DNA from: Hydrotalea sp021824365
GTDB taxonomy: Bacteria > Bacteroidota > Bacteroidia > Chitinophagales > Chitinophagaceae
Assembly: GCF_027347335.1 (NCBI RefSeq)
Contig: NZ_DAIEQX010000052.1
Reading direction: 5' to 3' (one strand)
DNA length: 64,000 bases
The notes beneath the pieces are model-generated. The model saw only the letters and a list, made by a program, of their open reading frames with translations, was not told the DNA's origin and ran no database searches. Shown here piece after piece: positions 1 through 9,570 of this stretch; position 1 is the stretch's first letter; each line of letters begins with the position of its first letter. A program made the translations under genes and the position numbers.

Positions 1-2
1 TG

Positions 3-230
3 AAAGCCTATTTCAGTTTTAAAAACATACCGATTAACGCCTATTTACCCTTTGAATTATCGAATAGATTAGTACCCAGGCCAAATTTTTTGGGGAAGAT
101 AGATGAAGCCTCTAATCTGGCTTATTTACAAAGCTTATCTGATATTAATTGGCATATTTTGTATACGCTGCTATTTACCACTTTTATATGGTGGCTTTGT
201 TATAAAACATTCAGAAAAGCAGATTTATAA
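3..230 (+). CDS. C-terminal fragment of a membrane protein, probably ABC-2-type permease
   Basis: An open frame enters from the left edge and ends at the TAA of 228-230, giving the last 75 residues of a protein. The fragment has one clear hydrophobic segment (WHILYTLLFTTFIWWLCY) followed by a short basic tail, FRKADL. An aromatic, hydrophobic last helix ending in a basic R-x-D-L-like tail is common in ABC-2 transporter permeases. This is a resemblance, not a domain hit, and other multi-pass proteins remain possible. The gene runs convergently into the epimerase gene with only 3 bp between the stop codons. Confidence 0.4.
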   Translation, partial: KAYFSFKNIPINAYLPFELSNRLVPRPNFLGKIDEASNLAYLQSLSDINWHILYTLLFTTFIWWLCYKTFRKADL

Positions 231-233
231 ACA

Positions 234-1172
234 TTATTCTTCTGAATCTTTCAAATTTTGCAAAGCATGTTGAATTTCAGGATATAAGAATGTGAAACCG
301 GCTGTTCTTATTTTGGTATTATTAACGGTAGTGCTTTTCAGTACTTCAATACTCATTTCGCCCATCACTATTTTCAACAGAAATGAGGGAACATAAACAG
401 GTATAAACCATTTACCACGCTGAATTTGGGCTAATGTAATGGTTAATTTTTTATTGGAAACAGGATGATTGCCTACTGCATTGTATACACCATTTACCGA
501 ATTATTTTCAAGCGCAAACATAAAGAGCCTGCATAAATCGTCCACATGAATCCAACTAACCATTTGACTACCACTACCCAATATTGCAGCAATGCCACCC
601 CGTAAAGGTTGCCTGAATGCTTTTAATGCACCTCCTGTATTACTTAATACAATGCCTATTCTGTATTTCACCAAACGTATTCCCATATTACTTACCGGAG
701 TAATGCTTTCTTCCCAAAGCCTGCATGTTTCACCTAAAAAATCTTTCGAAGGTGGGGCTGTTTCTATAAATCCGTTGATTTTACTTTCAGTATTGTCGGG
801 GCCATACCATCCAATGGCAGAAGCACTGATAATTATTTGTACTTTACCTGCATTCATATTTTGCAATGCCTTTACCAATAAAGCACTACTTTCAGTACGA
901 CTTTGTTGAATAGCTAATTTTCTTTTGGCAGACCAGCGTTTATCTGCCACTCCTGCTCCGGCCAAATGTATAATGGCATCTGCCAAGGCTAATGCATCCA
1001 TATCTATCTGTTGCTTCTCAACATCCCACTTAGCATACAATAGCTTAGGATGTTTGCTTGTAACAGGCGGATTCCTACTCATCACAATCACACGGTAATT
1101 ATTTTGCAACAGCATATTGGTTAAATTCATGCCTGCCATTCCTGTTCCACCTGTTATTAGTACTGTTTTCAT
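234..1172 (-). CDS. TIGR01777-family NAD-dependent epimerase (SulA/YfcH-like)
   Basis: This is an extended short-chain dehydrogenase-type sugar epimerase of 312 residues; the substrate of the family is not established. The N-terminal Rossmann motif TGGTGMAG lies at residues 7-14. The family signature HLAGAGVADKRW and the SASAIGWYG stretch follow, and the last ~50 residues resemble the DUF1731 tail. An upstream in-frame ATG at 1232 would add 20 residues. I chose the ATG at 1172 because MKTVLITGG starts directly at the first beta strand, as is usual in the family. It lies 131 bp downstream of ftsZ on the same strand and may be read through from the dcw operon. Confidence 0.85.
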   Translation of the reverse strand: MKTVLITGGTGMAGMNLTNMLLQNNYRVIVMSRNPPVTSKHPKLLYAKWDVEKQQIDMDALALADAIIHLAGAGVADKRWSAKRKLAIQQSRTESSALLVKALQNMNAGKVQIIISASAIGWYGPDNTESKINGFIETAPPSKDFLGETCRLWEESITPVSNMGIRLVKYRIGIVLSNTGGALKAFRQPLRGGIAAILGSGSQMVSWIHVDDLCRLFMFALENNSVNGVYNAVGNHPVSNKKLTITLAQIQRGKWFIPVYVPSFLLKIVMGEMSIEVLKSTTVNNTKIRTAGFTFLYPEIQHALQNLKDSEE

Positions 1173-1303
1173 AACATTCATTGCGCATTGCAGTATCATC
1201 ATAATACTAGTTAAAACAAGCAAATACCACAATTGTTGTTAAAAATAAACCCTCCGATATAAACCGAAAGGTTATTTTTTATTCTACCAACTAAACCGAA
1301 AAT

Positions 1304-3151
1304 TTAATCAGGTTTTTTCCCATCTAAAAAATTGTTGAGGCTTGAAATTTGTGTTTGGTTATTTTCATCTTTTTCTACAGTTAGCTTACTATAAAAATTT
1401 TCTACAGATGCCAGTTGATTGTTTCCAAATAATTCCATTTTACGACGTACATAAGCAGGCACTGAATCAAATTCATTATTTGGATCATTCGAATTCATGT
1501 TGTAAGATAAATTTCTTAATCGGTGCAAGCGCTCTGTGGCTCTTCGACGCTGCTCTTCAGATTCGTCTAAATCATTGTTGTATTGAAATAAAGAAGGCTG
1601 TGCAGCTTGTGAACGTTCCTGATGATGGTGTTTTACCTCAGATACAACTTCCTTTTCATTATTTATAATCGGTTGTGCTATTTTTTCCTGCCTGGTTTCC
1701 TGTTTTTCTTCATTGGGTGTATTCAAGATATTTTTAGGCACTTCCGTCAATTCAGACTCAACATATATATTCACCGGTTTAGAAAGAATAGAAGGAACAG
1801 CTTCGGGCTTTTCAGTTAATTTCATCCCGGCTATATTTTCCTGAATCGAATTGAGCAGTTCAATCTCTTTTTTTTCTTCTGATATTGTTGGAACAGGTGT
1901 TGTTATTTCAGTACTTAATTCAAATTGCAACACTTCTGTTTCTCGGGCATCTAATAAAGCTTCTCTTTCTTCAGGTGTGTTCCATGAAATTGGAGCAGAC
2001 GGTTGATCGATGTCATCTTTGATATGCGGTGCAAATGAATCAACCGTTGTTTTCATCTCAGTTTCTGCAATAGCTGAAGTAGGATTTGCAACCTTTTCCT
2101 GATTTTCATTTAAACCCAAGGTCATTACTATTTTTTCTGGTTTGGGTTCTTCTTTTTTAGGCACGGGCTGTTTTTCAAATGGATTTTTGTGTTCAAATCC
2201 GGTTGCAATCATGGTTATACCAATTTTTTTATCGAGTGTATTGTCATAACCCATTCCCACAATTACATCGGTATTTTCACCGGCCTGCATCCGAAGATAA
2301 TTGTTGATTACTTCAATTTCATCCATTGTGCATTCATGATCGCCTTCAGCACTATTGATATTAATTAATATCCATTTGGCGCCTTTAATATCATTATCGT
2401 TCAATAATGGAGAATTCAAGGCTTCTTCAATGGCTCTTTCGGCACGGTTTTCACCTTCTACTTCGGCCTTACCGAGAATAGCAACACCACCATTTTTCAT
2501 GACGGTACAAACATCAGCAAAGTCAACAATAATATGTCCACGGCTATTAATAATATCAGTAATACATTTAGCTGCAGTTGCCAACACATTATCCGCTTTA
2601 CTAAATGCTTCTTTCATTCTTAAATTACCATATTGCATTCGGAGTTTATCATTGCTTATTACCAGCAATGTATCAACGTAAGGTTTTAATTGCATTATAC
2701 CTTCTTCAGCTTGTACCATTCGGCGTGGGCCTTCAAAACCAAAGGGAGTAGTTACAATACCTACGGTTAAAATACCTAACTCTTTACATATTTGTGCAAC
2801 TATGGGTCCGCCACCGGTTCCGGTTCCGCCGCCCATGCCTGCAGTAATAAAAGCCATTTTTGTATTAACTTCTAAAATACTTTTTATTTCCTGTAATGAT
2901 TCTTCAGTAGCTTTTTTACCCACTTCAGGATTGGCACCTGCACCAAGCCCTTGGGTTAAATGTGGACCAAGCTGAATTTTATTGGGCACTTTGCTTTGCT
3001 CCAAAGCCTTAGCATCAGTATTACAAATAATAAAATCAACACCTTCAATGTTTTGTTCGTGCATGAAGTTTACGGCATTGCTACCGCCGCCACCCACACC
3101 AAGTACTTTGATGATGGATGATTTTTGTTTAGGCAAATCGAAATGAATCAT
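1304..3151 (-). CDS. ftsZ: Cell division protein FtsZ
   Basis: FtsZ is the tubulin-like GTPase that forms the cytoplasmic Z ring. The 615-residue protein has the GTP-binding N domain (GVGGGGSNAVN at residues 18-28), the tubulin signature GGGTGTGGGP at 107-116, and the catalytic T7-loop aspartates in IVDFADV near 208-214. The globular core ends near residue 325. A long, charged, low-complexity linker of over 200 residues follows, then the C-terminal partner-binding motif VPAYVRRK and a further ~45-residue tail. Long linkers are usual in Bacteroidota. The signature loop has GGP where most FtsZ proteins have AAP. It is the last division gene of the dcw cluster, 65 bp after ftsA. Confidence 0.97.
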   Translation of the reverse strand: MIHFDLPKQKSSIIKVLGVGGGGSNAVNFMHEQNIEGVDFIICNTDAKALEQSKVPNKIQLGPHLTQGLGAGANPEVGKKATEESLQEIKSILEVNTKMAFITAGMGGGTGTGGGPIVAQICKELGILTVGIVTTPFGFEGPRRMVQAEEGIMQLKPYVDTLLVISNDKLRMQYGNLRMKEAFSKADNVLATAAKCITDIINSRGHIIVDFADVCTVMKNGGVAILGKAEVEGENRAERAIEEALNSPLLNDNDIKGAKWILININSAEGDHECTMDEIEVINNYLRMQAGENTDVIVGMGYDNTLDKKIGITMIATGFEHKNPFEKQPVPKKEEPKPEKIVMTLGLNENQEKVANPTSAIAETEMKTTVDSFAPHIKDDIDQPSAPISWNTPEEREALLDARETEVLQFELSTEITTPVPTISEEKKEIELLNSIQENIAGMKLTEKPEAVPSILSKPVNIYVESELTEVPKNILNTPNEEKQETRQEKIAQPIINNEKEVVSEVKHHHQERSQAAQPSLFQYNNDLDESEEQRRRATERLHRLRNLSYNMNSNDPNNEFDSVPAYVRRKMELFGNNQLASVENFYSKLTVEKDENNQTQISSLNNFLDGKKPD

Positions 3152-3216
3152 AACGTACGGTTTAATAGTTAGTAAGTAGAATAAACGGTTTTTTTACAGG
3201 GGCATGGATTAAAAAT

Positions 3217-4647
3217 TTATCTAATTATTTGATCATCTTCTTCTTTAAATAATTCAATAATGCCATTTTTAAACTTATCCCAAAAACGGGCATTCAGTTT
3301 TGGTGCATGTTCATTTTTAACAGTTGGGGAAGCGATGATTGTTTCCTCTGCTTTTATTTGCTCTTTTAACAGTGTGGGTACCTGAATATGCTTGAATTGT
3401 TTGGTAAAATCTTTCGATTTAGATTCATAATCATTATAACCCTTCAATATTAAACCCAAACAGGTGGCATACATGGGCTGTTTTAATTCCGCAATATGGT
3501 TGGGTGCTAAATGCTCATTAGGAAAACCAATTCGGGCATTTAAACCGGTAACGTACTCAGTTAATTGAATTAAGTGTTTTAATTGTGAGCCGCCACCCGT
3601 AAGAATAATACCGCCATTTAATGCATTGGCATCTAAACCAATTTGTTTAATGTGATAACTGATAAATTCTAAAATTTCGCTCATTCTTGCCTGAATAATT
3701 TGAGCAAGGTTGCGCATACTAATTTCTTTTGCCGGCAAGCCTTTTAAACCGGGTATAGTAATAAATGTATTGGCTTTTGCTTCATCGGCAATGGCACAAC
3801 CAAATTGAACTTTTAGAGCCTCTGCCTGTTGCTTTAATACACCAAGGCCCATCCGTATATCATGTGTTATGTTTTCGCCACCAAATGGAATAACGGCTGT
3901 ATGTTTTAAAATACCTTCATAAAAAATAGCTAAATCGCTGGTGCCGCCACCAATATCTAAAATTACAACGCCTGCTTCTAAATCAATATCGCTCATTACG
4001 GCACTGGCACTGGCCAAAGGCTGTAGTACTAAGTCTTTTGTATGAAGCCCACTTCTTAAAACAGCTCTGTTTATATTTCTGATGGCATTTTTATCGCCGG
4101 TAATTAAATGAAAATTAGCGCCAACTTTTACACCATTGTATCCAACAGGATCTTTGATGTTTTGGATATTATCTACTTTAAAATCTTGTGGAATAACATC
4201 AATAATTTCATCACTGGCCGGAATAAAAGTTCTTCTTTGATCAGCAATCAGTTGATCAATTTCTTTTTGTTGAATTTCAATTTCAGCATCCTGGCGTACA
4301 ATATCACCTCTGGTTTGTAAACTTTTTATATGCTTACCCGCTATACCTACATACACTTCTTCTATTAATAATTCAGGATTGCTTTTGATGCAGTTGTCTA
4401 AAGCCTGTTGTATGGATTTAATGGTGTGATCAATGTTCAGCACATCACCATGTTGTACACCACTACTACTGGCTTTACCAAAACCTAATATTTCTAATTT
4501 CCCCTGTTCATTTTTTCTTCCTGCTATTACTGCAATTTTGGTGGTACCAATATCGAGACCAACAATGATTGGTGACTCATTTGTTCCGCTCACTGTATCT
4601 TTTGTGGTTGTTGATTCGTTGATATTTGACTGAACTTGTTGCATCAT
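3217..4647 (-). CDS. ftsA: Cell division protein FtsA
   Basis: FtsA is an actin-like ATPase that tethers FtsZ filaments to the inner membrane and recruits later divisome proteins. The 476 residues contain the phosphate-1 motif VGLDIGTTKIAV near residues 29-40, the phosphate-2 motif LDIGGGTSDLAIF near 230, and an adenosine motif around ILTGGGSQL. The extreme C-terminus (GIIELFKEEDDQ) is a plausible amphipathic membrane-targeting helix. The first ~25 residues are polar and low in complexity, and the second Met is an equally possible start. It lies between ftsQ and ftsZ, as expected. Confidence 0.96.
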   Translation of the reverse strand: MMQQVQSNINESTTTKDTVSGTNESPIIVGLDIGTTKIAVIAGRKNEQGKLEILGFGKASSSGVQHGDVLNIDHTIKSIQQALDNCIKSNPELLIEEVYVGIAGKHIKSLQTRGDIVRQDAEIEIQQKEIDQLIADQRRTFIPASDEIIDVIPQDFKVDNIQNIKDPVGYNGVKVGANFHLITGDKNAIRNINRAVLRSGLHTKDLVLQPLASASAVMSDIDLEAGVVILDIGGGTSDLAIFYEGILKHTAVIPFGGENITHDIRMGLGVLKQQAEALKVQFGCAIADEAKANTFITIPGLKGLPAKEISMRNLAQIIQARMSEILEFISYHIKQIGLDANALNGGIILTGGGSQLKHLIQLTEYVTGLNARIGFPNEHLAPNHIAELKQPMYATCLGLILKGYNDYESKSKDFTKQFKHIQVPTLLKEQIKAEETIIASPTVKNEHAPKLNARFWDKFKNGIIELFKEEDDQIIR

Positions 4648-4689
4648 ACTAATTTTATTTTGAATAAGGTGCTTTAAATATGGGAATAA

Positions 4690-5769
4690 CTATTTTTGTT
4701 TTTTCATTACTGCTTTAGGCGCTTTCACATTCTTTTTTGAATTTGTTTTTACACCCAACATATGATTATCTGATAACGTGTGTTTGTCTGTTTTATTTTG
4801 TTGCTCATTGATTTGTTTTAAGGCAATATTACCCGTGTTATTTGTTGATAGCCTGTTTGTTTGCTCCGGCGTATTTTGTAAGGGTAAATTGTGCTGAACA
4901 TTAGTAGTGTCAGCCATCCATAAAATACCTGTATTTGTTTTCGTTTTAGCTGTATCGGCACTAATGTTTTTATATTCACTTTTAATAGCAACCACCTGAT
5001 TATTGAACCGTAGATCAATTGTTTTGTAGGTATTCATCCCTACATGTGTAAATACCTGTTGGTAAAAAGCGGATAGTTTATTAAACTTTTTTTCCAAATT
5101 GTCAGCAGTACCAAAATTGATTAATTGATTACCAAATATTGGCACTAACTCAAACTCTGCATTGGGCTGAATGTTGATTTGTGCAATTTGTGCCGACCAA
5201 AAATGATCAGTATTAATAAAAGCAGCCATAGCAACCATTTGCCGCAACAACAAACTATCGGGTTTAGAAATTTTATCAGAAATGCTACCGGGATATCCCG
5301 TAAACACCGGTACACGAACGGCAAATTTATCACTCAGTGGTAATTGCATACCAGAACTATCTATATAAAAATTATCATCATTTTTAGTCATCACTAAGGC
5401 TACGGGTTCACGTTCCTTTATTTTAACGTGTAATATATTTTTATTATCGAAATATAAAGTTGCGTTTTTTACCCATAGATTTTTTTTAACCAGTATTTCA
5501 AAATTTTTTAAACGAATATTTTGAAGATGTTGCTGTGTAATTTTTCTATTTTTATTTAATAAGTTAATAACATCATTCTCATCAATAAAAGCCTCCTGAA
5601 AATCTTTATCCAGCTCAACAGTTATTCTACTGCATATTTGGTGGTTTTGCCGCTGAATGGCTGCTGACAATAAAATAATAATACCCACACCAATAATTAT
5701 CCAAAACAAGTTGGCAAAGCCGCTCCTGCTGAATATTTTTTTGAAATGAGTATTTGAGAATACAGTCAT
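4690..5769 (-). CDS. ftsQ: Cell division protein FtsQ
   Basis: FtsQ is a bitopic inner-membrane protein linking early and late divisome components. A short cytoplasmic N-terminus is followed by one membrane span (FWIIIGVGIIILLSAAI, about residues 22-38) and a periplasmic region with POTRA-like and beta-domain sequence up to about residue 265. The last ~90 residues are a polar, Asn/Gln/Lys-rich extension of no recognised fold. Sequence similarity within this family is low, so position between murC and ftsA (2-bp gap to murC) and topology are the main support. Confidence 0.9.
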   Translation of the reverse strand: MTVFSNTHFKKIFSRSGFANLFWIIIGVGIIILLSAAIQRQNHQICSRITVELDKDFQEAFIDENDVINLLNKNRKITQQHLQNIRLKNFEILVKKNLWVKNATLYFDNKNILHVKIKEREPVALVMTKNDDNFYIDSSGMQLPLSDKFAVRVPVFTGYPGSISDKISKPDSLLLRQMVAMAAFINTDHFWSAQIAQINIQPNAEFELVPIFGNQLINFGTADNLEKKFNKLSAFYQQVFTHVGMNTYKTIDLRFNNQVVAIKSEYKNISADTAKTKTNTGILWMADTTNVQHNLPLQNTPEQTNRLSTNNTGNIALKQINEQQNKTDKHTLSDNHMLGVKTNSKKNVKAPKAVMKKQK

Positions 5770-5771
5770 TA

Positions 5772-7133
5772 TTATTGTATTAGTTGTTGCTTTAAAGGTT
5801 CAATTAATTTATCAATATCACCTGCACCGGCAGTTACCAATAGTTCGGGGCGGTGTAGATTAACCCACTGCAAAAGTTCATCCTTCGATAATATTAACAC
5901 ATTCGTATCTTTCATTTTAGATGCCAGCCACTCAGAATCAATACCCGGAATAGGTAATTCACGAGCCGGGTAAATGGGTAGAAGTATTACCTGGTCAGCA
6001 TTTTGTAAACTTTTGGCAAATGCATCGGCAAAATCTCTGGTTCTGCTATATAAATGGGGTTGAAAAACCAATACCATTTTTTTGTTTGAATACAGGCTAC
6101 GAATGCCATGAATCAATGCTTCTAATTCTGCAGGATGATGCGCATAGTCATCAATAAAAACTTGTTGTGGATTTTTTAAAATATATTCAAACCTGCGCTT
6201 TACGCCTTTAAATGTTTCAATACTTTCTTTAATAAGGTGGTCAGCAATGCCTAATTGTTTGGCTACAAGAATAGCAGCCAGTGCATTTTCAATATTATAC
6301 ATTCCACCCATATTTAATTGTACCGAAGTCAATTGCCAATCATTTGTTTGTACTGAAAATGTATAGCCCCCGCTTTGTACTTGTATTTGAGTAGCGTGTA
6401 TATATGGAACACTGTTATATAAACTATAAGTAAAATTTTTTACTTGCTTATTCAATTGTGCTGCACAGGTAATGGCTGTATGATAAATTAAGGTGCCGCC
6501 ACTTTTTATTTTGTGGGTAAATGCTATAAAGGCTTCTTCAACTGCTTTTGGTGTTCCATAAATATCGAGGTGATCAGGGTCAATTGCAGTAACAATGGCA
6601 ATATTGGGTGTAAGTTTTAAGAAGCTCCTGTCGTATTCATCTGCTTCTGCTACCACCACATTATTTTCACTACTCCAAAAATTAGTTTGATAGTTGGCAG
6701 AAATACCTCCTAAAAAAGCACTACAGCCATAACCTGAATGCCGGAGTATATGCGCTATCATAGTACTGGTAGTGGTTTTACCATGTGTACCACTTACGCA
6801 AATATTAAACGAGTTCAATGTAATCCATTGTAGTACATTGCTACGTTTCACTATTAAATAGCCATGTTCGGCGCAGTAAACCAATTCTTTATTATTAACA
6901 GGTATAGCTGGGGTATATACCACTACATCAGGATTTGAAGGGACCAATTGAGGATTTTCATCATAATGCACGTCAATTCCTTCTATAATTAATTGTTTCG
7001 TCAAGGCAGTTTCCGTTCTATCATAACCACTTACACGGGCACCTTTGGCATGAAAATATCTGGCCAAGGCGCTCATACCTATGCCGCCAATTCCTATAAA
7101 ATAAATAGTTTGTATGTTTTTTATTTCAATCAT
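5772..7133 (-). CDS. murC: UDP-N-acetylmuramate--L-alanine ligase MurC
   Basis: MurC is a cytoplasmic ATP-dependent ligase adding L-Ala to UDP-MurNAc, the first step of stem-peptide synthesis. The 453-residue protein has the N-terminal Rossmann-like motif GIGGIGMSALA (residues 14-24), the ATP-binding loop GTHGKTT (115-121), the EADEYDRSF segment of the central domain, and a C-terminal ligase domain with DDYAHHPAE. Length fits the family. Its start overlaps the murG stop by 4 bp (ATGA-type overlap), so the two are probably translationally coupled. Confidence 0.97.
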   Translation of the reverse strand: MIEIKNIQTIYFIGIGGIGMSALARYFHAKGARVSGYDRTETALTKQLIIEGIDVHYDENPQLVPSNPDVVVYTPAIPVNNKELVYCAEHGYLIVKRSNVLQWITLNSFNICVSGTHGKTTTSTMIAHILRHSGYGCSAFLGGISANYQTNFWSSENNVVVAEADEYDRSFLKLTPNIAIVTAIDPDHLDIYGTPKAVEEAFIAFTHKIKSGGTLIYHTAITCAAQLNKQVKNFTYSLYNSVPYIHATQIQVQSGGYTFSVQTNDWQLTSVQLNMGGMYNIENALAAILVAKQLGIADHLIKESIETFKGVKRRFEYILKNPQQVFIDDYAHHPAELEALIHGIRSLYSNKKMVLVFQPHLYSRTRDFADAFAKSLQNADQVILLPIYPARELPIPGIDSEWLASKMKDTNVLILSKDELLQWVNLHRPELLVTAGAGDIDKLIEPLKQQLIQ

Positions 7134-8224
7134 TGAATTGTTTCTAAAATTTTTTCTGCAATGAAATCAGCCGCATTTAACTGAGCTAACTCTGCCATAT
7201 TTTTACAAAAGAATTTCTGCAATTCAGCATCTTGCAGTAAATCGAGAATTACAGGAACCAACTTATTTTCAGCCTCCGCATCTTTCACTAATCGTGCGGC
7301 ATTTTTTTGTACCAGATTTTGTGCATTGATGGTTTGATGGTCTTCTGCCGCATAAGGATAAGGAACAAATACAACCGGTTTTTTTGCAATGCACAATTCA
7401 GCCACCGACATGGCGCCGGCTCTTGAAACAACAATATCGGCGGCGGAATAGGCCATACTCATTTTTTCAATAAATGGCTGAATAGAAATAAGATGAATAC
7501 CTTTTGCCAAATGTTGATATTCCTGAAAATTATTTCCACCGGTTTGCCAGATTAATTGAATACCCTTTTCAGCAAACAAACCAATATTTTCTGCAATAGA
7601 CTGATTGATGCTTTTAGCACCCAAACTGCCACCTAATACTAAAACAGTTGGATGATTAGTTGATAAACCGAAATATTTTAACGCTTCTGATTTAGGAACC
7701 TGATTTTTGATAATTTCATCACGCACCGGATTACCTGAAATGATGATTTTTTGTGCAGGAAAATATTTCGCCATTCCTTCAAAGGCAACAAATACATATT
7801 TTGCTTTTTTTGCCAGTAATTGATTTGATTTTCCGGCTAAAGAATTACTTTCATGTATAAATGTTGGAATACCTTTTCGCTGTGCAGTTCGCAATACCGG
7901 AAAGGTTGAATAACCGCCCACGCCAATTACTGCATGGGGTTGGTATTCATTGAATATTTGATTTACCTGCCAAAAACTTTTTAGCAATTTAAAAGGAAGC
8001 GAAATATTTTTCAATAAATGTGTTCTATTGTAACCGGCAATATCAATTCCAATAATTTTATAACCGGCTTGCGGAATTTTTTCCATCTCCATCTTTCGTT
8101 TAGCACCAACAAACAACAATGATACCGCTGCTTTTTTTTCAAGCGCTTTAGCAATGGCCAATGCCGGAAAAATATGCCCACCTGTACCACCACCTGCAAT
8201 CAATATTTTGAGCATTTTATTCAT
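7130..8224 (-). CDS. murG: UDP-GlcNAc:undecaprenyl-PP-MurNAc-pentapeptide GlcNAc transferase MurG
   Basis: MurG is a GT-B glycosyltransferase on the inner leaflet of the membrane that converts lipid I to lipid II. The 364-residue protein begins with the glycine-rich acceptor-site loop GGGTGGHIFPALAIA (about residues 11-25). A second glycine-rich loop, GGSLGAKSIN, lies near 198, and the C-terminal donor-binding segment RAGAMSVAELC is present. It lies between ftsW and murC. The second Met (MLKILIAGG) is a plausible alternative start three residues downstream. Confidence 0.97.
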   Translation of the reverse strand: MNKMLKILIAGGGTGGHIFPALAIAKALEKKAAVSLLFVGAKRKMEMEKIPQAGYKIIGIDIAGYNRTHLLKNISLPFKLLKSFWQVNQIFNEYQPHAVIGVGGYSTFPVLRTAQRKGIPTFIHESNSLAGKSNQLLAKKAKYVFVAFEGMAKYFPAQKIIISGNPVRDEIIKNQVPKSEALKYFGLSTNHPTVLVLGGSLGAKSINQSIAENIGLFAEKGIQLIWQTGGNNFQEYQHLAKGIHLISIQPFIEKMSMAYSAADIVVSRAGAMSVAELCIAKKPVVFVPYPYAAEDHQTINAQNLVQKNAARLVKDAEAENKLVPVILDLLQDAELQKFFCKNMAELAQLNAADFIAEKILETIQ

Positions 8225-8255
8225 TTATTGTTTATTCCTTTTAATTACATTCTTA

Positions 8256-9569
8256 TCAGGTATTTTGTAAAGTTGCCTGTTCTAACTTTTCATTAGTTGA
8301 TAGTTGTTCTGTTTCAATTGATTTACCTTCTAGTTGTTCTACATTTCTGGCCACACTTAAAATAATACCAATAGATGCACAAGTGAATAAGAAAGAACTT
8401 CCACCCATACTAATTAATGGAAGTGTAACGCCGGTAACGGGAACCATATTTACATTTACAGCCATATTGGCCATAGCCTGAATAACCAAGGTAAAACTTA
8501 ATGCTAATGCTAAAAATGCACCAAAAGCATATGGGCATCTTCTAAAAATACTGATACATCTAAACAAAAAAAGTAAGTAAATAAAAATTACAAACCCCCC
8601 ACCTAACAAACCGTATTCTTCAATAATAATAGCATAAATAAAATCATTATATGCTTGAGGTAAGTAATTGCGTTGCCTACTATTTCCCGGACCCAATCCA
8701 ACTAATATACCTCCATTGGCAATGGCAATTTTAGCTTGTTGCACCTGGTAAGGCACCTCGGCATTTTTAGTATAAATAAAATCCTGCACTCTTTTAACCC
8801 AGGTAGAAAACCGGCCAAATGAATTCAGTTTTTCAATATTCGCTGATTTAAAATTACTCTCAGCTTTTACCGGTTTGTAAGTTGTTATTGCAATGGCAAT
8901 GATAACCATTATTGGTATTAAAGCTACAATAATCAATAGCAGTATGTGTTTAATACTTATTCTGCCAATAAACATCAACAATAAAGAAGTAGCACCTGTT
9001 AGTAATGCATTCGATAAATTGGCCGGCATAATAAAAACACAAACCAGAATAACAGGTGAAGCAACAGGCACAAATCCCTCTTTAAAATCTTTAATTACTT
9101 TTTGCTTTTTGCTGAGCATTTTAGATAAATACATGAATAAAGCAAGCTTGGCAAAATCGCTGGTTTGGAAAGACATATTAATAATAGGCAGGCGAATCCA
9201 TCTGCTTCCATCATTTATTCTTGTTCCAAAAAATAATGTATAAAACAAAAGTGGGATTGAAATGAGAAACAAAATGGTTGCAACTCTTGAAAAAATAGTA
9301 TAGTTCACGCGATGCAAAAAATAAATAAGCATTAAACCTATTACCAGAAAAGCCAGTTGCTTGAATAAATAAACTTCATTATTCCCTTTATTCATTTTAT
9401 ATGCCAACGATCCGGTAGCACTGTATACCACCAGTACAGAAATTAATGCCAGTAAAATAACGATACCCCAAATAAACTTATCGCCTCTTGTTTTTTTCAA
9501 GAGATGCCCTTTCATATCTTCAATAGAAGATAATTGCGTAAAGAGTGTATCGTTACTTACCTGACTCAT
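8256..9569 (-). CDS. ftsW: Peptidoglycan glycosyltransferase FtsW
   Basis: FtsW is a SEDS-family polytopic membrane protein that polymerises lipid II at the septum together with the class B PBP FtsI. The 437 residues contain about ten hydrophobic segments. SEDS landmarks visible are the periplasmic-loop segment GILVGLGPGNSRQRNYLPQ, the IIEEYGLLGG segment, and PVTGVTLPLISMGGSSFL near the C-terminus. The N-terminal ~35 and C-terminal ~30 residues are polar and cytoplasmic. It lies between murD and murG, with a 1-bp gap to murD. Location in the dcw cluster argues for FtsW rather than RodA. Confidence 0.96.
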   Translation of the reverse strand: MSQVSNDTLFTQLSSIEDMKGHLLKKTRGDKFIWGIVILLALISVLVVYSATGSLAYKMNKGNNEVYLFKQLAFLVIGLMLIYFLHRVNYTIFSRVATILFLISIPLLFYTLFFGTRINDGSRWIRLPIINMSFQTSDFAKLALFMYLSKMLSKKQKVIKDFKEGFVPVASPVILVCVFIMPANLSNALLTGATSLLLMFIGRISIKHILLLIIVALIPIMVIIAIAITTYKPVKAESNFKSANIEKLNSFGRFSTWVKRVQDFIYTKNAEVPYQVQQAKIAIANGGILVGLGPGNSRQRNYLPQAYNDFIYAIIIEEYGLLGGGFVIFIYLLFLFRCISIFRRCPYAFGAFLALALSFTLVIQAMANMAVNVNMVPVTGVTLPLISMGGSSFLFTCASIGIILSVARNVEQLEGKSIETEQLSTNEKLEQATLQNT

Positions 9570-9570
9570 T

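Noticed and set aside
1259..1281. Hairpin AACC-GAAA-GGTT with T-run as a terminator for ftsZ
   Set aside because: The stem is only 4 bp and the T-run is on the wrong strand for ftsZ.
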